From the NCBI GenBank assembly GCA_021847625.1, contig JAJZQK010000263.1, forward strand, positions 1 to 5,800: a DNA stretch of 5,800 nucleotides. Reading direction: 5' to 3'. Shown piece by piece: positions 1-5,688 of the stretch (its first letter is position 1; every line of letters starts with the position of its first letter). The notes below the pieces were generated by a model, which saw only the letters and a list, made by a program, of their open reading frames with translations, was not told where the DNA came from and ran no database searches. The position numbers were made by a program, and so were the translations under genes. The DNA is from Chloroflexota bacterium. GTDB taxonomy: Bacteria; Chloroflexota; FW602-bin22; JAMCYS01.

Positions 1-48
1 GGCTGGTGCAGCCAACCACTCGTGCTTAATACGATTATAGAGACGCCT

Positions 49-121
49 GCCCGGTTTGTCGAGACGGCCCTGAATCTCCACAAAATCACCACAACCAGTG
101 CATGGTTCCTCCAAACCGGGC
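49..121. repeat. Widely spaced 10-bp inverted repeat upstream of the exported-protein gene
   Basis: The arm GCCCGGTTTG (49-58) is the exact reverse complement of CAAACCGGGC (112-121), with 53 bases between. One G-U wobble and a further C-G pair could extend it to 12 pairs. It lies 65 bases before the start codon at 187. It could fold in a long leader transcript or bind a dimeric or looping regulator. No convincing sigma-70 promoter was found around it, so its role is unknown. The repeat is seen directly; any function is inference. Confidence 0.5.
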
Positions 122-143
122 GGCTATCATTCAAAATAACAAA

Positions 144-158
144 GGGCGGGCACCGCCC
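144..158 (+). other. Small GC hairpin in the leader, just before the ribosome binding site
   Basis: GGGCGG (144-149), a three-base loop and CCGCCC (153-158) form a compact six-pair stem. It ends about ten bases before the purine-rich Shine-Dalgarno AAGGAAGGAG (168-177). Such a 5' hairpin may stabilise the mRNA or tune translation. There is no U-tract after it, so it does not look like a terminator. Confidence 0.35.
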
Positions 159-186
159 GGGAAACACAAGGAAGGAGCGCAGTGAA

Positions 187-807
187 ATGAGGGGCAAGAA
201 GTACATGATGGGAGTCGCCGCCGGGGCGATGATCCTCGCCGGCACGACGCTATCCGCGGGGGCAGCGCCGGCACAGCAGACGCCGCCACCGGCACCGGCC
301 GTGGGGCAGGCGCAGTGTGGTCTAGGGCAGCAGGGAGCGGGCGCCTACGGCCGTTGGGGTGGCGAGTTCAACACCTCCGACACCGTCGCCAGCCTGCTCG
401 GCATGACGCAGGACGAGATCGCCGCTCTGCGCCAAGAGGGCAAGAGCCTGGTGGACATCGCCGCGACGAAGGGGATCGACCAGGCCGCCCTGGTCAACGA
501 GCTGCTGGCAGAGCGTAAGGCGGAGGTGCAGGCGCAGGTTGACGCCGGCACGATCACCCAGGCTCAGGCCGACTACATGCTGCAGCAGATGGAGACGCGG
601 ATAGTGCAGGCCGTCACCCGCACCGAGATTGGCCCGATGGGCCCGGTCGACGGCGCCGGCCAGGGTCTGGGCCAGGCCGGTAACCGCGGCATGCGTGCGC
701 AGAACGAGAGCGGCACGACCGCCCCGCGCCTGAACCAGAACGGCACCGCCACCCCGCAGCAGAACCTGGGCCCGCGGATGGGCGGTGGCTTCGGCGGCGG
801 ACGCTAG
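187..807 (+). CDS. Small exported protein with DUF2680-like helical domain and Gly/Gln/Asn-rich tail
   Basis: The product is 206 aa. The ATG at 187 is chosen over an open frame reaching back to 22 because AGGAG at 173-177 lies nine bases before it. The N-terminus is then a textbook signal peptide: Arg/Lys-rich residues 2-5, a hydrophobic core at about 8-23, and small-residue cleavage candidates near Ala26-Ala29. A Pro/Ala/Gln linker follows (about 30-50) with a single Cys44. Residues 62-145 form a helical domain: 'SLLGMTQDEI', 'GKSLVDIAATKG', 'ALVNELLAERKAEVQAQVDA', then 'GTITQAQADYMLQQM'. This pattern recurs in secreted proteins of Chloroflexota, Firmicutes and Actinobacteria and recalls DUF2680-type repeats. 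Its biochemical role is unknown to me. Residues 150-206 are low complexity, rich in Gly, Gln, Asn and Met, and end GGGFGGGR. The protein is probably extracytoplasmic. It stands alone on its strand and is followed by a strong stem-loop at 878-911. Family recall is moderate; the gene call is firm. Confidence 0.85.
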   Translation: MRGKKYMMGVAAGAMILAGTTLSAGAAPAQQTPPPAPAVGQAQCGLGQQGAGAYGRWGGEFNTSDTVASLLGMTQDEIAALRQEGKSLVDIAATKGIDQAALVNELLAERKAEVQAQVDAGTITQAQADYMLQQMETRIVQAVTRTEIGPMGPVDGAGQGLGQAGNRGMRAQNESGTTAPRLNQNGTATPQQNLGPRMGGGFGGGR

Positions 808-877
808 GGACCACGTGCGTTAGTGGCTAGTAGACTGCCTGTAAGCGGCACGTCCGATCCTAGCTAGTACCTAGACG

Positions 878-916
878 AATCCGGCCGGGGGACTTGACCC
901 CCGGCCGGATTTCCTT
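878..916 (+). terminator. Strong stem-loop terminator between convergent genes
   Basis: Arms at 878-891 (AATCCGGCCGGGGG) and 898-911 pair perfectly over 14 bp around the six-base loop ACTTGA. On the + strand the stem ends in ATT followed by TCCTT, a short imperfect U-tract. It lies 71 bp after the stop of the exported-protein gene and 44 bp before the stop of the oppositely oriented methyltransferase gene. It most likely ends + strand transcription. The same hairpin also forms on the - strand, but the sequence after it there is not T-rich. Confidence 0.8.
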
Positions 917-954
917 GTGCCTGGCCGTCCCCAATGCGGCGGGCAGCGCGCATC

Positions 955-2397
955 TCAGCCCCCGCCGCTGAGCCTGCGCAGGCACGCGCCCAGGGCTTCT
1001 ACGACCGCGGGGTCCACCGGACTGCTCGCCTGCTGCTCCTGAGCCTGCACGATTCTGGCCCGCGCCCTCGCCCGGATGTCCTCGGGCTCGCCGGTCTGCC
1101 AGGCGGAAGCGCCAAAGCGGGTGAAGAGGTGGGGGAAGAAGAACTCGTGCCGGAAGGTGCGCACGGTATGCTCGTGGTCGAGGAAATGGCCGCCCGGGCC
1201 GACCTCTTCGATAGCGTCGAGCGCCAGGGTTTCCTCCGTCACGGCGACCCCGCGCAGCACGTGCTTCGCCATCGCCACGATCTCGTCACAGACGGCAAGC
1301 ATCTCCAGCGAGCCGAAGGTGCCGCTGCCCATCGTCCCCATGGTCTGGGTTAGCGTCAGGCCGGCGAGGGCGTTGAGGAATATCCCCATCGAGGCCTCCG
1401 CGGCCGCCTGGGCGTCGAGGGCGGCGGCGTCGACACCGGCCCCCGTGCTGAAGCTCGGCAGGCCGTAGCGGCGGGCCAGCTGGGCCATGGCCGCTCGCCC
1501 CAGCGAATGCTCGGTGCCGGCATAGGTGCAGCGCATCGTCACCATGTCCATCACCGGCGTGTGTGGCCCATAGACGACGGGCGTGCCCGGCCTCAGCAGC
1601 TGGGCGAGGACCACCCCCGCCAGGTTCTCGGCGTTGCCCTGGGCGAGGGCTCCGGCGAGGGTGGCCGGGCTCGTGGCCCCCATCATCGCCCCCGGCGAGT
1701 ACAGTATCGGCACGCCCCAGGCCGCGAACTCCACCATCCCTTCATTGTAGGGACCGATCTGGAGGGGAGAGACAGGCTGGGTGAAGAGCATCACCGAGGG
1801 CCTGGCCCTCAGAGCGGCCTCCCCGCCGCTGGCGGCCGCCGCCATCTCCAGGAACATGCGGGCGTATTCACGGCTCGGCGCCGAGTAGATGACGGGCTTG
1901 GTGGTGTTGGCCAGGATGGCGTTGTACTCGTAGAGGTAGTGCAGATGGCTGGGGACCTCCCCCGCCGCCGCGAGGGACATCACGAAGTCCACGTTCGCCA
2001 AGGCGTGGCCGAGGCGCGTCGCCAGGGCCATGTCCGCCTGGACGGGGTCCCTGAGCCGCGAGGACTCGTGGTCCCAGAAGTAGGGCACGGCGCTGCCCCC
2101 CATGCCGAAGTAGACGCGCGGCTGCTCTAGCAAGAGATCGAACCGGGGGTCACGCCCGCAAAAGGGGAACGACTTGGGTGCTGCCGCCACCGCCCACTCC
2201 ACGAGGTCGCGGGGGATCCGCACCCGCCGCGTGCCCTCGTCGACGGAGGCCCCGCCCCGGGCGAAGACGCCCAGCAGCAGATCCGTTCCGCACCGTAGCC
2301 CGCAGTCTTCCAAGAGGTGAATGGAGGCCGCGTGGATGCGCTCCACGTCGGATTCGGAGAGGACGTTCAGTAGCCCGCCGCGTAACCCTTCTTTCAT
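955..2397 (-). CDS. MttB-superfamily (trimethylamine methyltransferase-like) protein, non-pyrrolysine
   Basis: This is a 480-aa MttB-family TIM-barrel methyltransferase homologue of near-typical family length. Characterised members move a methyl group from a quaternary or tertiary amine (trimethylamine, glycine betaine, carnitine and others) to a cobalt corrinoid protein in the cytoplasm. Family features visible in order: the N-terminal 'LSESDVERIHAASIHLLEDCGLR' (13-35), 'VYFGMGGSAVPYFWD' (95-109), 'SPLQIGPYNEGMVEFAAWGVPILYSPGAMMGATSPATLAGAL' (210-251), 'NAENLAGVVLAQLLRPGTPVVYG' (255-277), 'DAQAAAEASMG' (328-338), and the C-terminal 'LRGVAVTEETLALDAIEEVGPGGHFLDHEHT' (381-411). No in-frame TAG interrupts it. 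The region around 320-335, where true MttB carries pyrrolysine, reads through ordinary residues, so it belongs to the MtgB-like majority whose substrates are mostly unknown. The ATG at 2397 is preferred: GAGG (comp. 2405-2408) lies seven bases upstream. A TTG at 2439 would add 14 residues without a visible benefit. No corrinoid-protein gene is adjacent. The substrate is not assignable; the family is secure. Confidence 0.93.
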   Translation of the reverse strand: MKEGLRGGLLNVLSESDVERIHAASIHLLEDCGLRCGTDLLLGVFARGGASVDEGTRRVRIPRDLVEWAVAAAPKSFPFCGRDPRFDLLLEQPRVYFGMGGSAVPYFWDHESSRLRDPVQADMALATRLGHALANVDFVMSLAAAGEVPSHLHYLYEYNAILANTTKPVIYSAPSREYARMFLEMAAAASGGEAALRARPSVMLFTQPVSPLQIGPYNEGMVEFAAWGVPILYSPGAMMGATSPATLAGALAQGNAENLAGVVLAQLLRPGTPVVYGPHTPVMDMVTMRCTYAGTEHSLGRAAMAQLARRYGLPSFSTGAGVDAAALDAQAAAEASMGIFLNALAGLTLTQTMGTMGSGTFGSLEMLAVCDEIVAMAKHVLRGVAVTEETLALDAIEEVGPGGHFLDHEHTVRTFRHEFFFPHLFTRFGASAWQTGEPEDIRARARARIVQAQEQQASSPVDPAVVEALGACLRRLSGGG

Positions 2398-2663
2398 TTC
2401 CGGACCTCGCCAGATTCTGCCCGCAGGCCACACCAGCAACCGCGCACTCGGCTATCTTCATCATAGCACGACCGACTGGCTGGCTCCAGGGAGGATGCTG
2501 GCAGAATGAGGTGGTGGCCGCAGGTCTGGTGAAGCGGTCGTAGCGCGGCCGGCTACTCCCCTCGGCATCCCCCGGACCGGATCGCGGGGGACAAGCCCCA
2601 CGCGCTACAGGCGGCTATCACGGTTGTGAGTGCACTGCACCCCTTTGCCGAGGCCCGCGCCGC
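2398..2663. other. 266-bp intergenic gap with a GC hairpin
   Basis: No credible gene lies here; the open frames crossing it are extensions of antisense frames over the neighbours. TCCCCCG (2568-2574) pairs with CGGGGGA (2585-2591) around a ten-base loop. Just left of it, GTAGC (2540-2544) can pair with GCTAC (2552-2556). The seven-pair stem could attenuate transcription leaving the DUF2892 gene (stop at 2664), but no T-run follows it on the - strand. The gap size argues against tight co-transcription of the DUF2892 and MttB-family genes. Confidence 0.4.
2460..2465 (-). promoter_or_regulatory. Possible -10 element for the MttB-family gene
   Basis: Read on the - strand this is TATGAT, five of six matches to the sigma-70 -10 box. 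It would place transcription start near 2453 and give a leader of about 55 bases before the ATG at 2397. The hexamer 17 bases upstream (TGGAGC) matches TTGACA at only three positions, so the promoter is weak or activator-dependent, or the hexamer is a chance match. Confidence 0.3.
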
Positions 2664-2912
2664 TCAGGGCTTCTCCAGAGCTTCACGCAGGGCGGGCCCT
2701 CGGAAGGGCAGGCCGAGTAGCGGGGCCAGCACGCAGAGGTCGAGCAGCCCGGCCAGCAGCGGCACCAGCCCTACCACCAGATGCATAGTCCCGCCCACCC
2801 CGGCGGGACCGCCCTCTCGCGAGCGGGCTCGGTAGACTAGAATCAGGCCGGCGAGGATGCGGATCAACTGGCCGGCCGGACCGGCGATGAAGAGGAAGAA
2901 CGATCTCTTCAT
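2664..2912 (-). CDS. DUF2892-like small inner-membrane protein
   Basis: An 82-aa protein with two predicted membrane helices, at about residues 4-27 (hydrophobic, containing 'GQLIRILAGLILVY') and 43-68 ('TMHLVVGLVPLLAGLLDLCVLAPLLGL'), joined by a short charged loop (RARSREGG, 28-35). The layout 'RI..G..L' then 'GLVPLL.GLL..C' resembles DUF2892, the membrane domain found alone or fused to rhodanese (YgaP type). The usual Cys-Pro after helix two is here Cys60 with Pro64 four residues on, so the match is imperfect. The function of stand-alone DUF2892 proteins is unknown. The ATG at 2912 is chosen over the frame extending to 3047 because GGGGAG (comp. 2916-2921) precedes it directly and the extension is Arg-rich and shadow-like. 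It shares a strand with the spermidine-synthase-like gene, 218 bp upstream, and with the MttB-family gene, 266 bp downstream. An independent promoter is likely but not clearly seen. Confidence 0.75.
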   Translation of the reverse strand: MKRSFFLFIAGPAGQLIRILAGLILVYRARSREGGPAGVGGTMHLVVGLVPLLAGLLDLCVLAPLLGLPFRGPALREALEKP

Positions 2913-2941
2913 TGGCTCCCCTTTCCTTTCTCGTCGCAAGT

Positions 2942-2970
2942 GCCCTGGCGGGCGCTTCCGCCATGAGGGC
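2942..2970 (-). other. Bulged 10-bp hairpin in the DUF2892 gene leader
   Basis: GCCCT (2942-2946) plus GGCGG (2947-2951) pairs with CCGCC (2958-2962) and AGGGC (2966-2970), leaving a six-base loop and a three-base bulge (2963-2965). It lies about 20 bp before the Shine-Dalgarno of the DUF2892 gene. It may be a 5' UTR element or, less likely, an attenuator of read-through from the upstream gene. There is no U-tract in either direction. The pairing is seen; the function is unknown. Confidence 0.4.
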
Positions 2971-3027
2971 CAAGTTACCCGGCTAGGCGGCGAGCTGGCC
3001 TGAAGACAGACCGCCCGCCAACACAGC

Positions 3028-3044
3028 CGGCATTGGCTATGCCG
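3028..3044 (-). other. Six-pair stem-loop downstream of the spermidine-synthase-like gene
   Basis: CGGCAT (3028-3033) and ATGCCG (3039-3044) pair perfectly around a five-base loop, 86 bp beyond the stop codon at 3131. On the - strand it is followed by GCTGTGTTGG, which is only slightly T-rich, so it is a weak terminator candidate at best. The rest of the 2913-3130 gap shows no gene. Confidence 0.3.
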
Positions 3045-3130
3045 CAATATGCGTGCCAGCCGACGGCCCGGTCGCCCTCAGCGTCGGGAAGGCAACCCCC
3101 TGGGGCAACGGAAGGCCGGGTATGGGCAGC

Positions 3131-4834
3131 CTAGAATCCTCGCTCGATAAACAGTGGCGCAACCAGCTGGTCCACCGGCACGTAGTCGTCGGTGAGGGTG
3201 ATCGCCCTGCCGGAGGACAGGTAGCTATCCAGCTGGGCGTCGGGGAGGACCTTGCTCAGGGTCGAGCCCCCCTTGCCCACCACCGCCTCGAACTTGGCGA
3301 CGTCCAGCGGGGCACGACTTGCCAGCAGGATGTAGGTGTTGGCGTCGGGGAAGAGCCAGGCCTTGCCCTGGGCGAGAAGGTAGACGTGGGGGAAGACCTC
3401 CCGGAGGGAGTTGGCGAAGGCCTTCATGAACTCGCCGCCCTCGTACTTGTCGATGACGTTCACCATGTACAGGCCGTCGTCCTTGAGGCGGCCGGCGACG
3501 AGGCGGTCGAACTCCACCGTCGTCAGGTGATAAGGCACCGACAGGTCGTTGAAGGCGTCGCCGTAGACGATGTCGAACTTCTTCGGGTCTTCCCAACTCA
3601 TCAGGAACGCCCGGGCGTCACTGTCGAACGAGCGCACCCGCGTGTCCGCCGGCAGGCCGAGGAAATCGTGGGCGGCCTGGGTGACGGCCGGGTCTATCTC
3701 CAGCACGTCGATCGTCGCCTCGGGGTACGTCGCCTCGATGTAGCGCGGGAAGGTGTAGCCGCCACCGCCGATGAACAGCGTATCCAGCCCCCGGCCGTGC
3801 TGGGAGGCGTAGTAGGTGGTGAGCTCGTCGTAGACCCGCTCGTAGCCGTAGCCCAGCACGCCGGGATCGTCCAGGGAGACGTAGGAGTGCACGAGGTGGT
3901 CCAGGACGAGCGCCCGCACCGGATGGCCATCCACCGTCTGCTCGTCGGTGCGGATGCAGTAGTAGTTGGATTCCACCTGGCAGGGCGCCTTGTAGAGCCC
4001 GGCGTCCCAGCCAAAGTAGACCAGGCCGAAGGCCGGAAACACGAGGAGGCCCGCCGCTAAACCAATTCGGGGTCTGGCGAAGCAGGCGCCGACGAGGCCG
4101 AGCGGCAGCAGCACGGTGACAGGCAGGGTGGCCAGCGCCAGGCCCTGGCCGGCGACGGCGGGGAACCAGCGGTAGAGCCCGCTGGCGTCGAGCCACAACG
4201 CCAGCGAGAAGAGCGCCAACCCGGCCAGGCCCAGCGCCGTGCGGCGCGCGGGCTGCCTGGCGCCGACCACGCCCATCCCCACCAGCAGCAAGGCCACGGC
4301 CCAGACGATAGTCCGCGTGCCCAGCCAGGAGATGAGCCAGAAGCCGGTGATGAAGGTGCCGAAGATGCTGCCCACCGTGGAGAAGGCGTAGATCGAGCCG
4401 ACGACGTTGCCCGTGCGCCCGAGGTCCTGCAAGGCCAGCTTGATCACCACCGGCGAGACCATGCCCAGGATCAGGCTGGGCAGGAAGAAGATGGCCGTGG
4501 TGAGGAAGACGATCTTGGGGACGAGGGGCAGGGGCCAGCTCGTCGAGGTCACCACCGCCGTCGAGGAGAGGATGCCGGCGCTGGCGAGCCCGCCAGCCAA
4601 GAAGAGGAGGCCCAGTGTCGACCGTGAGGCCCGCCGGTCGGCGACCACACCGCCCAGGTAGTTGCCCAGGCTGATCCCGGCCAGCACGACGCCGATGATG
4701 CTCGTCCAGGTGTAGAGGGAGACGCCGATGTAGGGGGCCATGATGCGTCCCGCTACCAGCTCGATCACCAGGCCGCAGGTGCTACTGATGAAGACGATGA
4801 GGTAAGCCAGCCAGATCTTCCGGTTACTGAACAA
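3131..4834 (-). CDS. Membrane-fused spermidine-synthase-like protein (MFS-like helices plus aminopropyltransferase-type domain)
   Basis: A 567-aa two-part protein. Residues 1-276 hold about eight or nine hydrophobic helices (roughly 8-28, 42-62, 76-96, 104-130, 145-191 as two, 200-215, 230-250, 257-276), as in bacterial 'fused MFS/spermidine synthase' proteins. Residues 288-505 are a Rossmann methyltransferase-fold domain: 'ESNYYCIRT' (288-296), 'LDHLVHSYVSLDDP' (311-324), nucleotide loop 'FIGGGGY' (354-360), 'VLEIDP' (377-382), 'SDARAFL' (405-411), 'DIVYGDAFND' (421-430). The C-terminal 'LTDDYVPVDQLVAPL' (547-561) is typical of this fused group. Canonical SpeE moves an aminopropyl group from decarboxylated SAM to putrescine. 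Here Asp426 aligns with the catalytic Asp, but the GGGDG Asp is Gly359 and the second Asp of DSxD is Asn429, so the substrate is uncertain. The start is TTG at 4834: AGGGGG lies six bases upstream (comp. 4841-4846) and an in-frame TAA (comp. 4856-4858) blocks any longer frame. It is transcribed from the promoter at 4869-4897, divergent from the TetR gene. No speD-like gene is in view. Confidence 0.9.
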   Translation of the reverse strand: MFSNRKIWLAYLIVFISSTCGLVIELVAGRIMAPYIGVSLYTWTSIIGVVLAGISLGNYLGGVVADRRASRSTLGLLFLAGGLASAGILSSTAVVTSTSWPLPLVPKIVFLTTAIFFLPSLILGMVSPVVIKLALQDLGRTGNVVGSIYAFSTVGSIFGTFITGFWLISWLGTRTIVWAVALLLVGMGVVGARQPARRTALGLAGLALFSLALWLDASGLYRWFPAVAGQGLALATLPVTVLLPLGLVGACFARPRIGLAAGLLVFPAFGLVYFGWDAGLYKAPCQVESNYYCIRTDEQTVDGHPVRALVLDHLVHSYVSLDDPGVLGYGYERVYDELTTYYASQHGRGLDTLFIGGGGYTFPRYIEATYPEATIDVLEIDPAVTQAAHDFLGLPADTRVRSFDSDARAFLMSWEDPKKFDIVYGDAFNDLSVPYHLTTVEFDRLVAGRLKDDGLYMVNVIDKYEGGEFMKAFANSLREVFPHVYLLAQGKAWLFPDANTYILLASRAPLDVAKFEAVVGKGGSTLSKVLPDAQLDSYLSSGRAITLTDDYVPVDQLVAPLFIERGF

Positions 4835-4840
4835 GCGGCA

Positions 4841-4846
4841 CCCCCT
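4841..4846 (-). promoter_or_regulatory. Shine-Dalgarno supporting a TTG start
   Basis: AGGGGG on the - strand sits six bases before TTG at 4834. No ATG or GTG lies between the in-frame TAA (comp. 4856-4858) and this TTG, so the site decides the unusual start of the spermidine-synthase-like gene. Confidence 0.7.
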
Positions 4847-4868
4847 AATGCTGATTTAGACGCCGCCA

Positions 4869-4897
4869 ACGATACATTCTTGTCGCCTGCTTGTCAA
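4869..4897 (-). promoter_or_regulatory. Sigma-70-type promoter of the spermidine-synthase-like gene
   Basis: On the - strand a perfect -35 TTGACA (comp. 4892-4897), a 17-bp spacer and -10 TATCGT (comp. 4869-4874, four of six matches). Predicted start is near 4862, giving a leader of about 28 bases to the TTG at 4834. The small inverted repeat GAAC-N4-GTTC (4899-4910) abuts the -35 box. Confidence 0.75.
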
Positions 4898-4919
4898 CGA
4901 ACACTGGTTCCCCCGTCCC

Positions 4920-4949
4920 GGCCAGAGGGCGCCCTGGTAATTGCTGGCC
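4920..4949. repeat. Nested palindromes in the divergent control region
   Basis: AGGGCGCCCT (4926-4935) is a perfect 10-bp palindrome. It sits inside outer arms GGCCAG (4920-4925) and CTGGCC (4944-4949). The block lies between the two divergent promoters, upstream of both -35 boxes, where activators or repressors commonly bind. No partner regulator is identified, and in GC-rich DNA part of this could be chance. Confidence 0.45.
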
Positions 4950-4980
4950 CATCGGCCCGTTCTAGACGCTAGCACAGCCC

Positions 4981-5009
4981 TTGACAAAGCCGGGGCGAGT
5001 AGTTATAAT
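4981..5009 (+). promoter_or_regulatory. Perfect-consensus sigma-70 promoter of the TetR-family gene
   Basis: TTGACA (4981-4986), a 17-bp spacer and TATAAT (5004-5009) match the consensus at all twelve positions with ideal spacing. Transcription should start near 5016. A promoter this strong normally needs tight repression, which fits the palindrome immediately downstream. Confidence 0.93.
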
Positions 5010-5023
5010 AGTGAGTGCTCACT
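5010..5023. promoter_or_regulatory. Probable TetR-family operator at the transcription start
   Basis: AGTGAG (5010-5015) and CTCACT (5018-5023) are exact inverted arms around TG. The site begins one base after the -10 box and covers the predicted start point, a classic autorepressor position. The GTGAGTGxTCAC pattern resembles operators of other TetR-family regulators as I recall them. That this gene's own product binds here is inference. Confidence 0.8.
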
Positions 5024-5031
5024 TTGTTAAT

Positions 5032-5041
5032 GGAGATGGAG
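5032..5041 (+). promoter_or_regulatory. Shine-Dalgarno deciding the TetR start codon
   Basis: GGAG at 5032-5035 lies nine bases before GTG 5045, and a second GGAG (5038-5041) lies three bases before it. In-frame ATGs at 5030 and 5036 have no properly spaced site. The GTG at 5015 lies at or before the predicted transcription start. Confidence 0.55.
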
Positions 5042-5044
5042 AAC

Positions 5045-5668
5045 GTGTCGAAGCGAGGACGTCCGGTCCGAGAGGACTTCGCCGCCACCCAGAAAGACAA
5101 GATCCTTACTGCTGCCGCCCAGGTATTCACGGAGAGGGGCTACCAGCGGTCCACGACGAAGGCGATAGCCGAAGCTGCTGGGGTGTCGGAAGGGGCCATC
5201 TACTACCACTTCGCCAGTAAGAGAGACCTGCTCGTTGGCGTGCTCGGGCGTCTACTCGGCAGCGACCAGGCGAGGGCACGGGAGACGCCCGCCGGCGTCG
5301 ATTTCCGCACGCTCTACGCAGCAACGGTCAAGGCTCGCCTGCATCACGTACAGCCCTGGGTAACCACCCTCTTTTCCCTCATTTCCGACGTGCTTGCCGA
5401 CAGAGAGCTCGCGGAGCATACGTATGAGACTACCTTCCTACCCACGATCAAACGATTCGAGGATCTGCTGAGGAGATCCATCGACAAGGGAGAGGTGCGT
5501 CCGCTGGACGTGCCCCTGACGGCCCGTCTGTCCCTGGTGCTCGGTCTTGGCGTCAACCTTCTGTATCTTATGGGAGACGAGACCATCCGCGCCGAGATCC
5601 ACGACTCGGGCGACAGGCTGGCCGATACTATCATCGCCGTGTTCCTGGACGGAGTTGCCTGCAAGTGA
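5045..5668 (+). CDS. TetR/AcrR-family transcriptional regulator
   Basis: A 207-aa one-component repressor of usual family length. Residues 18-63 form the TetR_N DNA-binding domain: 'KDKILTAAAQVFTERGYQRST' (helix 1 and the turn), 'TKAIAEAAGVSEGAIYYHFASKRDLL' (helix-turn-helix and helix 4, with the hallmark 'IYYHF.SK..LL'). The leading 'KRGRP' (3-7) is the basic arm common before this domain. Residues 80-207 are the helical ligand-binding and dimer domain, which is too divergent to name a ligand. The 'FEDLLRRSIDKGEVRPLD' segment (138-155) is typical of the AcrR-like C-terminal fold. GTG at 5045 is preferred for its Shine-Dalgarno and the 'MSKRGRP' N-terminus. ATG 5030 or 5036 would add five or three residues. 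It is transcribed from a consensus promoter overlapped by a palindrome, implying autorepression. A co-oriented open frame starts 20 bp after its stop and is a likely co-transcribed target. The regulator call is firm; its effector is unknown. Confidence 0.94.
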   Translation: MSKRGRPVREDFAATQKDKILTAAAQVFTERGYQRSTTKAIAEAAGVSEGAIYYHFASKRDLLVGVLGRLLGSDQARARETPAGVDFRTLYAATVKARLHHVQPWVTTLFSLISDVLADRELAEHTYETTFLPTIKRFEDLLRRSIDKGEVRPLDVPLTARLSLVLGLGVNLLYLMGDETIRAEIHDSGDRLADTIIAVFLDGVACK

Positions 5669-5688
5669 AATCCAGCAAGGGGAAGATA

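Noticed and set aside
27..43. Sequence resembling a phage T7 promoter (TAATACGA...TTATAGAG)
   Set aside because: Internal bases are missing so the spacing is wrong, and there is no phage or vector context.
102..130. Possible sigma-70 promoter with TATCAT at 125-130
   Set aside because: The hexamer 17 bp upstream bears little resemblance to TTGACA; the -10 match alone is not enough.
22..186. N-terminal extension of the exported protein
   Set aside because: The added 55 residues would bury the signal peptide inside the protein, and the ATG at 187 has the Shine-Dalgarno.
1507..2130. + strand open frame of 207 codons
   Set aside because: It lies wholly antisense to the MttB-family gene and encodes a His/Arg/Gly-rich sequence without recognisable motifs.
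2150..2464. - strand open frame overlapping the start of the MttB-family gene
   Set aside because: It is Arg/Gly-rich and in a different frame from the conserved N-terminal MttB-family motifs; it is a shadow.
3053..4060. Long + strand open frame of 335 codons
   Set aside because: It is antisense to the spermidine-synthase-like gene. Its product is repetitive Val/Gly/Glu/His-rich with no domain, as expected from a shadow of a GC-rich gene; the opposite strand carries clear family motifs.
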